Assembly: GCA_003640385.1 (NCBI GenBank)
Contig: RCAB01000025.1
Coordinates: 248,001-312,000, forward strand
DNA: 64,000 nucleotides
Direction of reading: 5' to 3'
Source: Setaria digitata
Taxonomy: Eukaryota; Nematoda; Chromadorea; Rhabditida; Setariidae
Made by a program: the position numbers and the translations under genes. Positions 51,843 to 64,000 of this stretch are shown piece by piece; the stretch's first letter is position 1; each line of letters begins with the position of its first letter. The notes under the pieces were generated by a model, which was not told the origin of the DNA, made no database searches, and worked only from the letters and a program-made list of their open reading frames with translations.

Positions 51843-52232
51843 GTGAGTAACGCAGAAGCATGGTGCTACGTTTGGGAAGACAACTGCTTGGCGTGCTGAG
51901 TGCTGGACTTTGACTTCACAGCTCTTACTTTCTGGATTCTCTCCTAACCGACCTTGTTGATTCCTTTCGACAGAATAGTTGTCTTACAAGCCTTAGAGAA
52001 TTTTCATTTATTGTAAAAATGACTTTGAGCGCAGATAAGGTCGCTGAAAAAATGAAAATTTCCAGTAAACTGTGTATTAAAATGGAAAATGTGGTGGATT
52101 TCTTTCAGCTGTTCTCTGAAACCTAAAGGCGCTATCGTGTTATCGAGTCTGTGATATATTTAGAATGAAGGATATAACTGGTCAAAAATTTATTTCCTGA
52201 CTCTATGAGGATTCTTTTTCCAGAAGTAAAGA

Positions 52233-54316
52233 ATGAGTGAGGAATCAAAAGCAAAATTCGACGAATCCAAAATGAGGCGATCAAGCAAAGGTAATATCCA
52301 AATGATTTTAAATATCGAATGATTTAAGAATCAGATGCACAGTGGTTGGTTAAGCAGACGGTTTCTTATAAAGACTTTCAGCTTAACAATTCTTGCGCTA
52401 GTCGCTGCAGAGTTTTAGAGAATAAGATTATAATCAAATGACAGACAGTTTTAATGTCCTAAAATAAAGTGTAATTTTAGCAGCGGAATATGGGTTGGAA
52501 ACAGATGCCATGACGTTGCAGCGTTTCGTGCTTCGTGATCAGCGAAGACATCCCACAGCAACTGGTGACCTCACTAATCTTTTGACATCACTGCTTACTG
52601 CTATTAAGGTATCCCTAACTTTTCAGACTCAGCAGTGGAATTTCATCCTTCAATAATGTTATTAATTAAAAGGACAGCAGTGTGAGAAGCTTTCATTGAA
52701 CCAAAAGAAAAGTGCCGCACAGATTGGAGTCTAACAAATTTCTGGATACCATTTAGGCAATTTCGAGTGCCGTCCGAAAGGCAGGAATTGCACGACTGAC
52801 CGGATTGGCGGGCAGGCAAAACATACAAGGTGAAGATGTCAAGAAATTGGATATTATTAGCAATGAATATATGATCAATATGCTTGAATCATCTTACGCT
52901 ACATGTGCAATGATTTCGGAGGAAAATGATGAGGTTCTTGAATTTCCATCTATTTAATAATAACTTATAATTCTCTATTATCACTCCAGAATTATAAAAA
53001 TAGTTCCAGAAAATAACCAGTACTAGACAGAATAAACTTGTTATGTTACACTCTCCATTTTCAGTTTTTTTGCCATTAACTGGTTATAAATGAATTTCAG
53101 AAAATCAAATTATTAAAGTAATATGCGATCCCCAGTAACAAGACTAGTGAATAGAGTTAATAAAATCTAATTACAAATTGATTATAAATTGCATAATTTT
53201 AAGCTGATCGAAGTATCCTCTTCAAAACAAGGCAAATACATTGTAACATTTGACCCACTTGATGGGTCATCAAATATCGACTGCTTGGCATCAATTGGTA
53301 CAATTTTTGGAATTTACAAAAAACAATCGGATGACCCAATTTCCATGGCTGACTTCTTGCAAAGCGGGCGAAATATGGTGGCAGCTGGTTACGCGTTGTA
53401 TGGATCTGCCACTATGCTCGTGCTTTCAACGGGACGTGGTGTTAACGGATTTACACTTGATCCCGTGCGTTCATTCATCCCTTCATTACAAGAGCACTTC
53501 TGAATAGGGAAATTTCTAGATAATCTGCTTCAAGGTCAAAATTAAATTTAACCGTATGAATTTATTTAACAAATCTTTTGTTTCAAGTTCTTTATGAATT
53601 TTAGAATGTTGGCGAATTCATCTTAACAAACCGGCAAATGGTGATACCCCGGAAAGGAAAAATTTATAGTGTTAATGAAGGATATACATCAAAGTGGTCC
53701 AGAGGTATCCAAGAATATGTACATACTAGAAAATATCCACCAGAAGGTGAGCCTATGAATGCACGCTATGTTGGGTCGATGGTTTCTGATGTACATCGAA
53801 CTTTGCTTTACGGTGGTATTTTTATGTATCCTGGAACGAAGGATAAGCCGATGGGAAAGGTATTTCCTTATCCACAACTTTCTCTATTGATCGTATCACA
53901 GTTCATTTTAATTTGCAATATGACTTCCGTTGGTGAGAAATAATTCCCTTTCGGAAATCTGCACCACTTTCTTTTCAAGATCTTGATCTTGAAGTCGGCT
54001 CATTTGTCGTTACGTAGAAAAAACTCGCACTGTTATGAATCTGTTTTCTTAGAGCTTGATGCTTATCGAAAAAAAAGAATATTATGTATTACAAAACAAA
54101 CTATCGAAAATAACTTAATAGATTTAGCTTCGACTGCTTTACGAAGGGATTCCAATATCCTACATCATAGAGCAGGCTGGTGGATTAGCAACGAATGGAA
54201 TCAAGCCCATGCTTGATATTGTGCCTACATCAATCCACGACCGGAGTCCCTTATTTCTTGGTTCTCCTGATGATGTACAGGAACTTCTCGACTTCATCAA
54301 GAAATACGATTCATGA
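52233..54316 (+). CDS. fbp-1: Fructose-1,6-bisphosphatase, complete, 355 residues
   Basis: Hydrolyses fructose 1,6-bisphosphate to fructose 6-phosphate, the committed step of gluconeogenesis in the cytosol, with Mg2+. Exons 52233-52290, 52481-52608, 52757-52933, 53204-53464, 53605-53859 and 54128-54316 join in frame and sum to 356 codons with the stop. The class signature [12 protein letters not shown] is intact, holding the metal-binding aspartates. Other family landmarks are [20 protein letters not shown], the ATGDLT segment and GKYIVTF (both matching the vertebrate AMP-site regions, with Asp for Glu in the first), [19 protein letters not shown], the substrate-binding KIYSVNEGY, and [13 protein letters not shown] near the C-terminus. 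Start at ATG 52233, ten bases after the acceptor TTTTTCCAG, with an in-frame N-terminal extension of Ser/Lys-rich character. AATAAA-like signals lie near 54402. Family length is about 335-345, so this one is slightly longer at the N-terminus. Confidence 0.98.
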
Positions 54317-55741
54317 GAAGTATGTCCACTATACAACTATTACGTCCTCGAGATCCTTTTGCCAGTGTTTACATTCAGTTTCTAAAGTCAAGTTACTAAT
54401 TAAGCAAATAAATAAATATAATCCTTTTGCAAGTGCCAGCTGGAAAAAAACGCAGTATAAAGTTCGCGGTCACCGCGATGAAAAACAAAATTCTCGTGGG
54501 AGGAGTGAAAACTGGAAACCGGTTTCCTCAATAGTCCACAATATGTCAACATTAACCAAACCACTAGAACAACTACCAGTAGTCTTCCTTTTTAAAAATT
54601 GAAAACTCACCGAAAATTTCGTAACGAAACACAGAATGACCACATCCAGCAATACAACAGCATAATTTTAATAATTTGAAACAAATATCACGGAAAATTT
54701 CACCACAGTAACAAACAGTTCTATAATAAGAAGTACCGATACATGACAATGCCCAACGAATTAGTCAGTTTTTTTTTTCATGAAGAGGTAATCAAGAGAT
54801 TTCAACACAAAGCTGTAATCGTAAGTGCAACAATCATGCCAAAATGCTGTATCCAACGTCAATATAACCAAAGCAAGGACAATTTTAATTCAATCTGAAG
54901 GTTCTCTAAACAAATAATACGAAATAGTGATGCTTGGACCCTCTTCGACAGCACTATTTCATTATTATATACTTTTTAATTAACTCCTAATAGATAATTC
55001 TATTAAAATTGAGAACAAGAATGGTGGAAATCAAAAACCATAATGTATGGAGAAAAATATCCACCGAAAGAAGTAAACCACAATGAAAGCATTTTTCTTT
55101 TTTTTTTTTTTTTAATGGAAATCATTAAAAATATAAAGACACTTCTAATGCCTATATAACTGTAAAAGCCAAACCACCAATTCAAGCTTAAATCGTGATA
55201 CCGATCAGCAGAGCAGTTCTAGGAATGTTAAATACTTACGGTGGAATGATAACCATTCAGACAAATACTAACATGGTTCCGAACAACTGTGGGTTTTTAC
55301 AACGGTTAAATTCATTAAAGCTATGTGGGATAAAAGACACCAGATATCGACCATCAAATGAGTTTTCAAGCGTTTTCCTTGAAAGATGCCTGCATAATTA
55401 AAACAGAACCAGATTTTCATAACAGATGCAAACAACAACGAAAAGAAACATTTAAAAACTCAAGAAATATGGAAATAGCAGTAGTTATACTGGGAAAAGC
55501 GTGACTGGTGGGCTCATGGTGGTTGAAACAGATCCATCAGTTTGGTGTAAATAAAGAAGTCTTCATACTTAAACGCAAATCTAGATGAATAAAGATAAAA
55601 ACTTAAGGATCTGGAGGATGCAAAATCTTCCTCAACCAGGTACTAATATGATTCGAAGGCATCTAGTTGAGGACTGAGCTAATCAACAGAAAGACTTTCT
55701 TACTTTCTTATTCTTTTTATTCTAACTTACTCATTTTTCAG
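54317..55741. other. A-rich interval, coding-like but broken
   Basis: After the FBPase stop the plus strand is A-rich with several short protein-like runs interrupted by stops (for example around 54440-54600 and 55195-55300). It may be FBPase 3' UTR followed by introns and exons of the uncertain unit at 55.8-56.1 kb, or decayed coding sequence. A T tract lies at 55097-55113. Confidence 0.35.
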
Positions 55742-56142
55742 ATCAAGCGAGACAAACAAATCTCGCGCCGTTAAAACAAGTGAATGGTAAAATTGGTATA
55801 TATAAGGGGGAAAAAAAAAGAAAACTTGGAGACAGAACAGCTGTGGAAAGACTAAAAACAACAGAGCAAACAACTGAGTTTGAAAAAATAATTAAGCGAA
55901 ATATTAGGTGCAAATGCGCAAAAACAGGTAGGCTGAACTAAAGGTTCTACTAATTTTATTTTATCAGCAAGACGTATATCAAAAACGAGGTATATCTTAG
56001 CTGTATAACACATTTTCATGCTTCCTCAGAAACATATGCGGCATGTGCACCGAATGGGCCGGAAAAATTTCTTGGCGAGTTTAAGCTGTATCGAAGTAAA
56101 GTCCATCAATTACTGCCGAGACATTTGTTCAAAATTCTTTAG
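55742..56142 (+). CDS. Uncertain coding exons, C-terminal part of an unrecognised gene
   Basis: A terminal exon 56030-56142 follows a good acceptor (TTCCTCAG) and reads to TAG (GPEKFLGEFKLYRSKVHQLL). It joins in phase 1 to a coding-like segment ending at 55927 (donor GTAGGC) that includes KIIKRNIRCKCAKT. An earlier short exon 55742-55786 behind TTTTTCAG is possible, but the gap to the next piece is only about 45 bases. The terminal exon is open in two frames, so the reading frame is not certain. No family recognised. Confidence 0.3.
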
Positions 56143-56905
56143 CGCGCTAAATTCTACTGATATCTTTTTAATTAGTGCTTTCTGAAACTGATGTTCATTT
56201 TCCGATGAAAGCAAAATTAATAAAATTTGAAGAATATAGAACCCGGCAACTTAGCAATCAGTGAAATTCATTTTTAACACACTGTTTTCTTTTTTGTGCA
56301 TGAGATTTTGCACTTTTCTTAATCACCGTGTCAGGCACTTTCTTCATCTGAAAAATTGTAAACTCCCAAACTCCTCATAAAGATTTCATTACACTAATGG
56401 AGAGAAAAGTTCGAAACTGAACTTTTATTAGCAGCGAAAAGTCTCTACAGATGTTTATCACCAAACTACTTTCAAAAAATGAGCTTTTGATCAGCATCGA
56501 ACTATTAACGTATTAAAAAAGGAAATTTAAGATATTGCAGAATGGCAAAAAAATTAAAAGTGTCACTTTTTTTCATGAAACCAACCAGTACCAAGAAAGA
56601 ATTTCGCCTGATATCTCCCCTGTTGTCGAAAAGTGTTGTGCAAGAGTAGAAGGTGCGGCGATGAAGAGAGGGAGTTGTGGGTGAGTGGAAACTCGGCAGA
56701 GAATCACCGCCGAAGCCTGAAACAGTTAAAATTCTTGAAATTTTTGAAAAAAAAATTCGAAACTTACGATTTTTCCGATATTTTACTATGTGATACAAAC
56801 AAGGAAAATCTTGTTTCTTAGATTAAAACATGGTTTTAAATTCTTGGAAACCTTATTTGATGTTGATATTCAGTCTGTATCATTGTCAAGAAGAAAATTG
56901 TACAT

Positions 56906-58814
56906 TTAAAACAAAGATGATAAGATTAAAAAAAAAAAGAATTCGATACACGAAAAAAAAAAAAACGAAGAAACTGTTGTTGTTAATATAGTACACATCT
57001 TATCTTTACTTTGTTCAAACTTTTTAACAGCAATAGGGCCGTTTGAACATTTCGGCTGTCCACCACCTACGCTATCTGTACGATCCAAGAATTGACGCGT
57101 AATGTTTGGGTCGTTGCAAGTTGAAATATTCAGCAACTCCCTAAGGCATGCGTTTTCTGTCGTAAGCCTTGCAATTAACTGCAGTAAGAGGGTTTAAAAA
57201 TCAATCACAAAATTCGGATAACAATATAAACTAAAAACTGGTATCATCCACTATTTAACTGTTTCATTCGATATTAAAAGGAGAAATCGGTTAATTTCAA
57301 AGTGACTGAAGCAGAGTATTTACAGTGATTTTTAATGCTAAAGCCATCATTGAAGAGTCATTTAAAAAAAAAAAAAGAGAGAGGAAATAACCTCCTGATC
57401 ATGATTTGAAACGCTTTCACCATCTGCCAGACATTCATCGAGCAACCTTGACAAATTGACAATCTTTTCAGTTACAGAAGTTTCACACTTCTTGCTACTT
57501 TGCTACAATAAAATATATATATATTGCTTTTAAATATACTATGGAAAGTCTTAAAAATTCAACAAAGAAACAGGAACAAAACCATTCATCGTGAAAAATT
57601 GAATATAAAACTTTAACTCACGGCGGGTGAAGTTCGAATTGGTAAAACAAACTGCTTTGTAAATTTTGTTACAACATCCCTATGCTTTTGCATTACTAAC
57701 TGCAGGGTACTTTCACAATCTTCTAACGCCTGTCGAAGTTCCCTGAAAATTTTAGTCCAATACTCATTCAGCAGTAGATCCCAACAAAACGTGGTAAATC
57801 TAAAAAATAAATTTTAATTTTCATACTTTAGAGTGCAACCACATCAACTTCCTTTTCTTCCCTTTTTATAAATCTTTTTTTTTTCTTAATGTACAAATAC
57901 AGGTACTATCCTCAACAAACTTCTCCCTCACCGAAAAAAAAGGGAATCAGCAAATCCCAAAATTTAAGCTGACTCAGAGCACTTTTACCAAAAATTCCAC
58001 TACTACATGCGCAAAACAATGTCAAGTAAATCAATTTTAGATCAAAACAGACCTGTTTTCCTGCTGCAACTGCAAAATCTGGCGATTTTCATGTTGTAAA
58101 CCAGCAACAAGAACTTTGCGGCCTTGCATTCTCCAACAATCATTCATATTCGCCACTTCTTCTTGGTACTGAAATCAAACTTCTTAAATGACTCCATTTT
58201 TCCAACCAAATTTCTTAAAGCAACAATACTGGTTATAACCACCAGTAAATTTCGACTGATAAAACTGTGATTTCGAGTTAAGCATTCCCTGATAAGATAC
58301 ATAACTGTTCGTCTCTTTTATTACTATGATCATAAGCTATCTGAAAAAATTCACTAGTTTATAACTCCAACCGAAATTATTATAATGAACAATCTTATCA
58401 ACATATTCTCTGCTTTCGTTTTCTTTTTTTATTTGGTTTTTTGACTGCATTTTTCAGAAGTTTATTGGATTTAATTTGTTCGAAATATTTTTTAGTAAAC
58501 ACAAAAAGTCTATTTAATTATAAATAGTAAACATAGCACTAAGATAATCTAAAAAAAGAGAAAAAAATATTTACATGAGGAACTCAATTTCGCAGCTTCA
58601 GCAAATTAAATATGCCTTTCAAACTTTTTATACTTAGAATAACAATTATATGAAACTTTTAAAGGAATTTCCTTACTTCTTTCATGCCAGAAATTTTGTC
58701 ACTGACAATTTGGCTTTTTGCTAGGGCACTATCGGTAGCACGTTCACGTGTTTGCAGGTTGATAACAAGCTGACGCATATCAGCCATTAGCTGACTGATA
58801 CTTGTCGAGCTCAT
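56906..58814 (-). CDS. Coiled-coil protein of the FGFR1OP2/SIKE family
   Basis: Vertebrate family members are STRIPAK-complex coiled-coil subunits of about 207-253 residues. Exons 58677-58814, 58053-58168, 57622-57742, 57392-57502 and 56906-57178 join in frame and give 252 residues. ATG 58814 lies two bases after an acceptor (TTCTGGTTCTAG), fitting trans-splicing. Family-typical segments are ISGMKEYQEEV across exons 1 and 2, GLQHENRQILQLQQENRELR, LEDCESTLQLVMQKHR, and RLTTENACLRELL close to the C-terminus, matching the family's conserved 'QENRQI.LQQEN' and 'LRE.L' blocks. Most of the chain should be coiled coil. The last 20 or so codons as read (poly-Phe from T runs) look unnatural; splicing at GTGGTG (after 57067) into an exon starting at 56716 gives another C-terminus. 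Family call is from remembered similarity and is fairly strong. Confidence 0.82.
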
Positions 58815-59645
58815 CGCTAGAACCAGAAAAAATAATGCACTAAATAGACAGCCAACTTTGTTAATGAACTTCATTGAGAACTTAGCTGAATTCGTCTTGT
58901 ATTTCAGACCGCAAGAAAAGATGTTGGTATCATCCACTGGCATATACTTTTTTTTAGCAGCAACGGCGCATATGATGATGGAAAAAAAAATTTCCAAACA
59001 ATGAAACAAATCAATAAATGAGTTACTGAATTACACATATTAATTTCTCCCACAATAAAAGTAAAAAGAATCTTTCAAACTTACAAAGTAACTTTTACTG
59101 AGCGGAGTGGTAAACTTTATTTATGACATCCGTTCTCTTAAGACAGTTTGGATCTGAAATAATAAAATCTGATTAACATAGACTTGCCTAGCCCTTCGAT
59201 CATGCTTATCGTAAAATACACATACAAATGAACCAACCAATACACACAAACCACCTACTACCAACTCCACTAACTACTTGTTAGCAATACTACCACCACA
59301 AAGAAGAATAGATCCTCACTCGTTGTGCAAACGCTTCATCCCACGTGAAAATAAGACAGGAGCATATGCAGCTGAGGTTTGGATTGATGATGGGGAAGAG
59401 ATTTTGATTCATTTTGAAAAATAGTTGGGAAGATTGTTCGGAAAAAAAAGACTTTGACATTGCAAGAATAATTGATATAAATTGTTGGTTTTAAATTAAA
59501 ATTTGATAGAAGTGGCCTGCAACACAAATATTCCTTTTGTCAGAAACATCACAACATCCATTATTCAAAAAAATCTGTTTGAAAATTTAATTGAAAAATA
59601 ATAGATATAATTTCTGGTCTTTGAAAAAGTGGTAATATATTAGTA
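58815..59645. promoter_or_regulatory. Shared upstream region of a divergent gene pair
   Basis: 831 bp between the start codons of the minus-strand FGFR1OP2/SIKE-like gene and the plus-strand gene at 59646. Acceptor-like sites abut both ATGs. It presumably holds both promoters. No repeat or ORF of note. Confidence 0.5.
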
Positions 59646-62600
59646 ATGTCTGGGCCATTATCCAGGAGTACTGTTGATTGAATGCGGGGAGTCGATTAAA
59701 GAATATATTACTGAAATCTCTAAGCGGATTTTAGAAATCTTTCTTTTTGCCCAAAACTGCTGCTTTTCCTTCTATTTATTTGTTAATAATTCAATGACGA
59801 AATATATTAATTTATGTAAGCACCACTCGAAAATGCTCAAAGCAGTCGCTTGTTTTTAGTTGAATGGACTAAATTTGGAACGATGCAAAATTTTAGTAAA
59901 ATTTCTTATAATCACATCTGCACCTTTCAAGCAAGTTGATTTATTTTGGAACTGACTATTGTGCGAGGTACTAATTGAAAGTACCATACTTTTTTCATAG
60001 CTGCAAACTGACATCATCATTTCCCGTGTAATCTAATCTTCTGATTCTTTCAGCATCTCCAGAGTGAAGATTTCTTTCTTAAAAAAAAAAAAAAATTCCT
60101 ATGTTTTTTTTTTTCAAAGTGATTGCAAAGTTGTCACTCAAATGAGTGAAACCATAACGTTGAATATTAATGACACAACATCAGTGTATTGCATGCTTCA
60201 GTGATATTGATGAATGTGTTTCTTATACCGAGTGAAAAAAAAAAAAAAAAAATTAAATAGCCAATCATAGTACCTTTCATAACATTGTTTTTTCATTTCC
60301 AACACCTGGTCATCCATATTACACTTTTTTTACATTGCAGTTCTGGAAGTCTTGCTATCGAAAGAATGGCAAGCAGCAATGGATGTGGTTCAAGCACAGT
60401 GCATTTTTCGGGAAACTAAGAAATATGTTAATATTTCTACGCAGTCATCAAAACCTGTAACGCTTATATATCAATTCTTTTACCGAAAAAGAAAAAAATA
60501 GTAAGCTAGATGATACACTGTTATAAAAAATGTGATTATATGATAGGTGCAGGAGATCTGTTATCAGTACTGATTATCTGGTCTTTGCCCAACATACAGT
60601 TGAATAAAAATTTGAAAATGCTAAACATCAAAATATTCTATTTTCAAGTCTAATTTCCTTTAGTAAATATAAATTTATTGGATGAACTTGATGGTTTTCT
60701 TACACTCATACAACCTTCTGGTAGGATTTTTTTATTTCCTTGCAATAGCAATCTGTAAAGTAAGTTTCAGTGGAACGTTTCAACTCCATCAATCAAAGCT
60801 TCTTACTTCTCGAAAAGAAGTGATGCGGTAATTAAAACTGAAAAAAAAAAAGCTTTGGAAAAAAGTAAAATAAGTGCAGGAACAGAGTCAGGAGCATATT
60901 AAATCTCAAAATAGAGCTAAATCGAACATTTGTTTTATGAGTTCTGGTTTGATTCAAGTAACAAAAATTTTGAAGGAATTTTTCATCATTCATAAACATT
61001 TATTACTGAAAAGACAAGTTCGTTTTCATAATTCCTTGAAAGATTAAAGTTCACGACCACCATAAAATTATATTCTGGATTTGTCCCAAATTTCAGTAAA
61101 TCTTTTAGGATTTTTCTGCTGTTAAAATAGAGAATGAACTTGTTCATCTATAGGAAATGTTTGGATTTTAAAGAAAATGCAAAATTTATTTGCAAGTTGA
61201 TGCAGATTAAGGAGACTTAAGATGCTATATATGCATTATCTTTATTAATATTCTCATCGATACCGTAGTAAAAAACACGTGAAAGAGAGATAGATAAAAA
61301 AGGATGGGAATTCAGTTCTCCTATTTTGTGTCAACGCCTATTTAACATATTTGAAGTGTCTCTCCTTTCCGTTGATCGAAATCCGAATTACAAAAGTTTT
61401 TAGAAAATGTGTTAAATTTTTCATCTAGAGCAAATGTTCGAATTTTTGCGCAGTTCACTGGCGGCTATTTTATGCTACCGTCGGAAGAATCCTTTAACAA
61501 GGTCTACTCTTTCCTATTTTCGCTTCTAGCAATTTTCAGATTTGATGAATTGAATTTCTTTATCTGGAGATTCGAAGCCAATTAAATCAATCTTTCCAGG
61601 AGTGAAAGACAAAAACACCGCAGTATTAGTCAACAGCTGTGTCGCGTCAACGGTATATTTTGCTTATCATTATCCTATCTTAAAAATTTATGATAAGATT
61701 TCATCGTCTTTATTAATGACTGGAATATTCATATGCAACACGAAGTGTTTAGATATAGAAATATACAATGCAAGAAAAAAAACCTTTTGAAATTACATGT
61801 AACAAATAAATAACAGTGACCTCAGCATCACTTCTAAAACTTTTTACAAGTTTTTATAAGGCTGGAAACTAATTTTCTCAAGGCAGTTTTTAAACTAATT
61901 TCTCAAGACATAAATCAGCATTTATCTCGATAAATAATTGTTAAAAACTTGGCTTTTTTGGATCCACTACTTAGAAGCTTAAAAGCATTTTCATTTAGAT
62001 TCAAAGCAATCAGCTTCACTTCATTTAAACTATTACTAGAATGGAAAATTTTACTATTACTAGAACTTCATTTAAACTAGAATGTATCCTGCATTAAAAA
62101 AAAAAACATGAACTTTGTAAGACTCAACAACAATATCTGTCAACTGATCTGATCACTACTAAGCCGTCATCACAATGTCCGAGCCTACTTCAGTTTGATG
62201 ATAGTCTTAAAATGTGTAGTGATGTTGTAGTTAGCAGTAAAAAGGCTCAATGGATTATTTTGATAATTTACAACCCACTTTTGTAGATTTACCATATTAG
62301 CTAGAGCAAAAATCTTATTTTCAAATTTTATTATTTTAGAAAAAGTGAAAGAAGAAACCACAAGCAATCCAGAAATTCAAAGAATTACAAATATTCGAAA
62401 CGATAACAGGTAAAATAAACAATGCGATTAATAAATGATATGGAACGCACGTTTGCAAGTTTTCTTCACCAAAAGTGTGAAGTGTGAATATAAACAAAAA
62501 ATTAAAGAATTATTGAGCCATCAGGAGTTGCTGGATCCCTACTGCTGATTTCTACTACTTACTTTATTCTCTAATATTTCCATAAGGGATTTTCCTCATA

Positions 62601-63709
62601 AACTCCATCTTCAGAATAGAAAAGATTCGGTCTAACGACAAAGTACAACAACTTGAGAAAGTAGGCGGAACCGTCCCACACCAACAGTCACTGCAACAGA
62701 AGCTACCACCACTATTCGACAAGTCAACATCATGTTTTGTGCAAGTAGCATCGTTCGGCACACAAACTAGTGTAGATATTTTTTTTTCCTAAACTCAGCC
62801 AAAAATAAGCTGACCGCTTAGGTGGGAGATTTTTCAAGAGACTGATATGAAATCTGCAAGCGATGCTAAACAATCTAAGTCACTTCAAAATGAAATGATA
62901 TATATATATATATTTTTATATTTTTTCAAATGACATATCAAAACCGAACTCAACCCAGTCGTCTCGTAAGCCGTGAAATAGGACAAAGTAATAGTTAATC
63001 TAATCCGAGTCTAAAGTTAGCAAGTCATAATTGCATGGTGGAAAGCATGCCGTTCCAAAATTCCAAGAGATATAACTTCGCAATGATTCTGTCGAACTTT
63101 GACCTCGCCACTGTAAATATTTCGGATTCAGGAAGAATGGAAATTTAAAAAAGCCAAAACAATAGTGTCTAAAGCTACCCAGACGTCACTACCCACAGTT
63201 GATGAAACGAGGACAAGTCGAAAAAACGAGTCCGAGGAACGCTTGAAGGTAGAAAATTTTCTTTTCACACACTTTGTCCAGTACAATAAAGAAATCACTA
63301 TGCTGTCTTTAGCAGATAAATTAAGCTGTTACTGTTTATTCATCAAAATATTCATAAAACACCGGGAATATATTGAAGCGGGGAAGCATAGCATTTCATT
63401 AGCAAGCTTTTTAAGATTTTGATTGATCCCTACATTGTGAGGTTAGAAGAAAACTAAAAAAAGAAACTGAAAATAAATCCCTTCAAAAATTCCGTGAAAT
63501 AAAACTTCTACTCTAAAACTTTGTGTTTCATTGCTTCCTTCTCAGTTATCATCTGCATTATTCAATATTATACAGATTTTTTCCAGTTCCAAGCATGGAA
63601 AGATGCAAAATTTTTTGTGACAAATCAACTTCTAACGCAGTGCCATCAGACTCCCAATTGCACGAAATCACGGCGTTCGACGGAAAGTTATTTTTCAGCT
63701 GCGTCTTAA
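59646..63709 (+). CDS. Unrecognised multi-exon gene, about 220 residues
   Basis: ATG 59646 lies two bases after an acceptor-like TATTAG. Exons: 59646-59667, 60341-60456, 60664-60720, 61600-61652, 62194-62236, 62340-62409, 62615-62769, 63166-63248 and 63587-63709 (TAA). From 60664 onward all joins keep phase, using donors such as GTAGGA, GTATAT, GTAAAA and GTAGAA; exon 1 to 2 also fits (phase 1). The join 60456 to 60664 is off by one base, so a tiny exon or other donor is missing. The N-terminal part is helical (LEVLLSKEWQAAMDVVQAQ); the middle is charged and probably disordered, with repeated TQTS-type motifs (ASFGTQT, KATQTSLP); the C-terminus is basic and Ser-rich. It resembles an adaptor or scaffold more than an enzyme. 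No family recognised. Divergent from the FGFR1OP2/SIKE-like gene. Confidence 0.7.
62898..62913. repeat. (TA)n simple repeat
   Basis: Short alternating TA run inside an intron of the gene at 59646-63709. Confidence 0.85.
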
Positions 63710-64000
63710 CACCAATCGCTCATAAAAAGAAATTACTTTTTATTTTATATTAATATTATCTGGACCAAGCTCATCTTAATTAAGTGAAGTGAATGACACA
63801 ACAAATAAAATAAATTTCACCGAATTAAATTATAAAAAAGAATAGCATTTTGTGAAATAAGCGATTTACGAAAGTAAGTCCTTACCTTACATCTCAAATA
63901 ATAAGTTCCTGGACTACATTTTAATCACAAACTTTCCGGATCAAGTTGAAAAACACTGCACATTTTCTACATTCAGTTTAAGACAGCGGTTGAAAGGGAA
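63710..64000. other. 3' flank of the 59.6-63.7 kb gene
   Basis: AT-rich; AATAAA-like sequence (CAACAAATAAAATAAATTTC) near 63800 is a candidate polyadenylation signal. No other feature seen. Confidence 0.5.

Noticed and set aside
53250..53507. 85-codon ORF overlapping FBPase exon 4
   Set aside because: It is an out-of-frame shadow of the conserved FBPase coding exon.
54195..54602. 135-codon ORF at the FBPase 3' end
   Set aside because: The first part is an alternative frame of the last FBPase exon; the rest has no start or splice support of its own.
1..64000. tRNA, rRNA or spliced-leader RNA genes
   Set aside because: No B-box-like GGTTCGAATCC in a cloverleaf context, no rRNA segments and no copy of the SL1 22-mer were seen by eye on either strand.

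Overview
The window looks like nuclear DNA of a nematode, most likely a filarial or related spirurid worm. The evidence is about 30% G+C, genes cut into many short exons with TTTCAG-type acceptors, a cuticle collagen, and several start codons lying just downstream of a splice acceptor with no coding exon before it (the pattern of spliced-leader trans-splicing). The genus is an inference; no spliced-leader gene, rRNA, tRNA, bacterial operon or CRISPR array was recognised. Exon models were built by hand from splice sites and reading-frame continuity, so single boundaries may be off by a few bases.

Layout. 1-5,693 (minus): K-Cl cotransporter (SLC12 family), 18 exons, C-terminal part cut off by the window edge. 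5.7-21 kb: mostly AT-rich and gene-poor, with one probable small membrane-anchored protein on the plus strand (9.8-11.2 kb) and an orphan ORF at 18.7 kb. 21,000-24,650 (minus): an unrecognised secreted or type I membrane protein with a Cys-rich ectodomain and one clear transmembrane helix. 27,097-27,808 (minus): a two-exon, 109-residue multi-pass membrane protein. 32.1-33.2 kb (plus) and 36.0-36.6 kb (minus): two small unrecognised genes. 36,856-38,398 (minus): a complete 355-residue cuticle collagen. 38.4-51.5 kb: AT-rich, holding a 10-copy 41-bp minisatellite (47.1-47.5 kb) and a five-exon small gene (47.9-48.7 kb). 52,233-54,316 (plus): complete fructose-1,6-bisphosphatase, 355 residues. 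56.9-58.8 kb (minus): a coiled-coil protein of the FGFR1OP2/SIKE family, head-to-head with an unrecognised multi-exon gene at 59.6-63.7 kb (plus).

The genes do not form an operon or a shared pathway. They are an ion cotransporter, a cuticle structural protein, a gluconeogenic enzyme, a presumed STRIPAK-complex subunit and several orphan small proteins. Observations most worth checking are a near-perfect 25-bp RNA-type hairpin at 35.18 kb whose only deviations are G:U wobbles, the 41-bp minisatellite, a 30-bp in-frame duplication that copies a splice acceptor, a likely GC-AG intron, and the cryptic small genes with phase-consistent exons.
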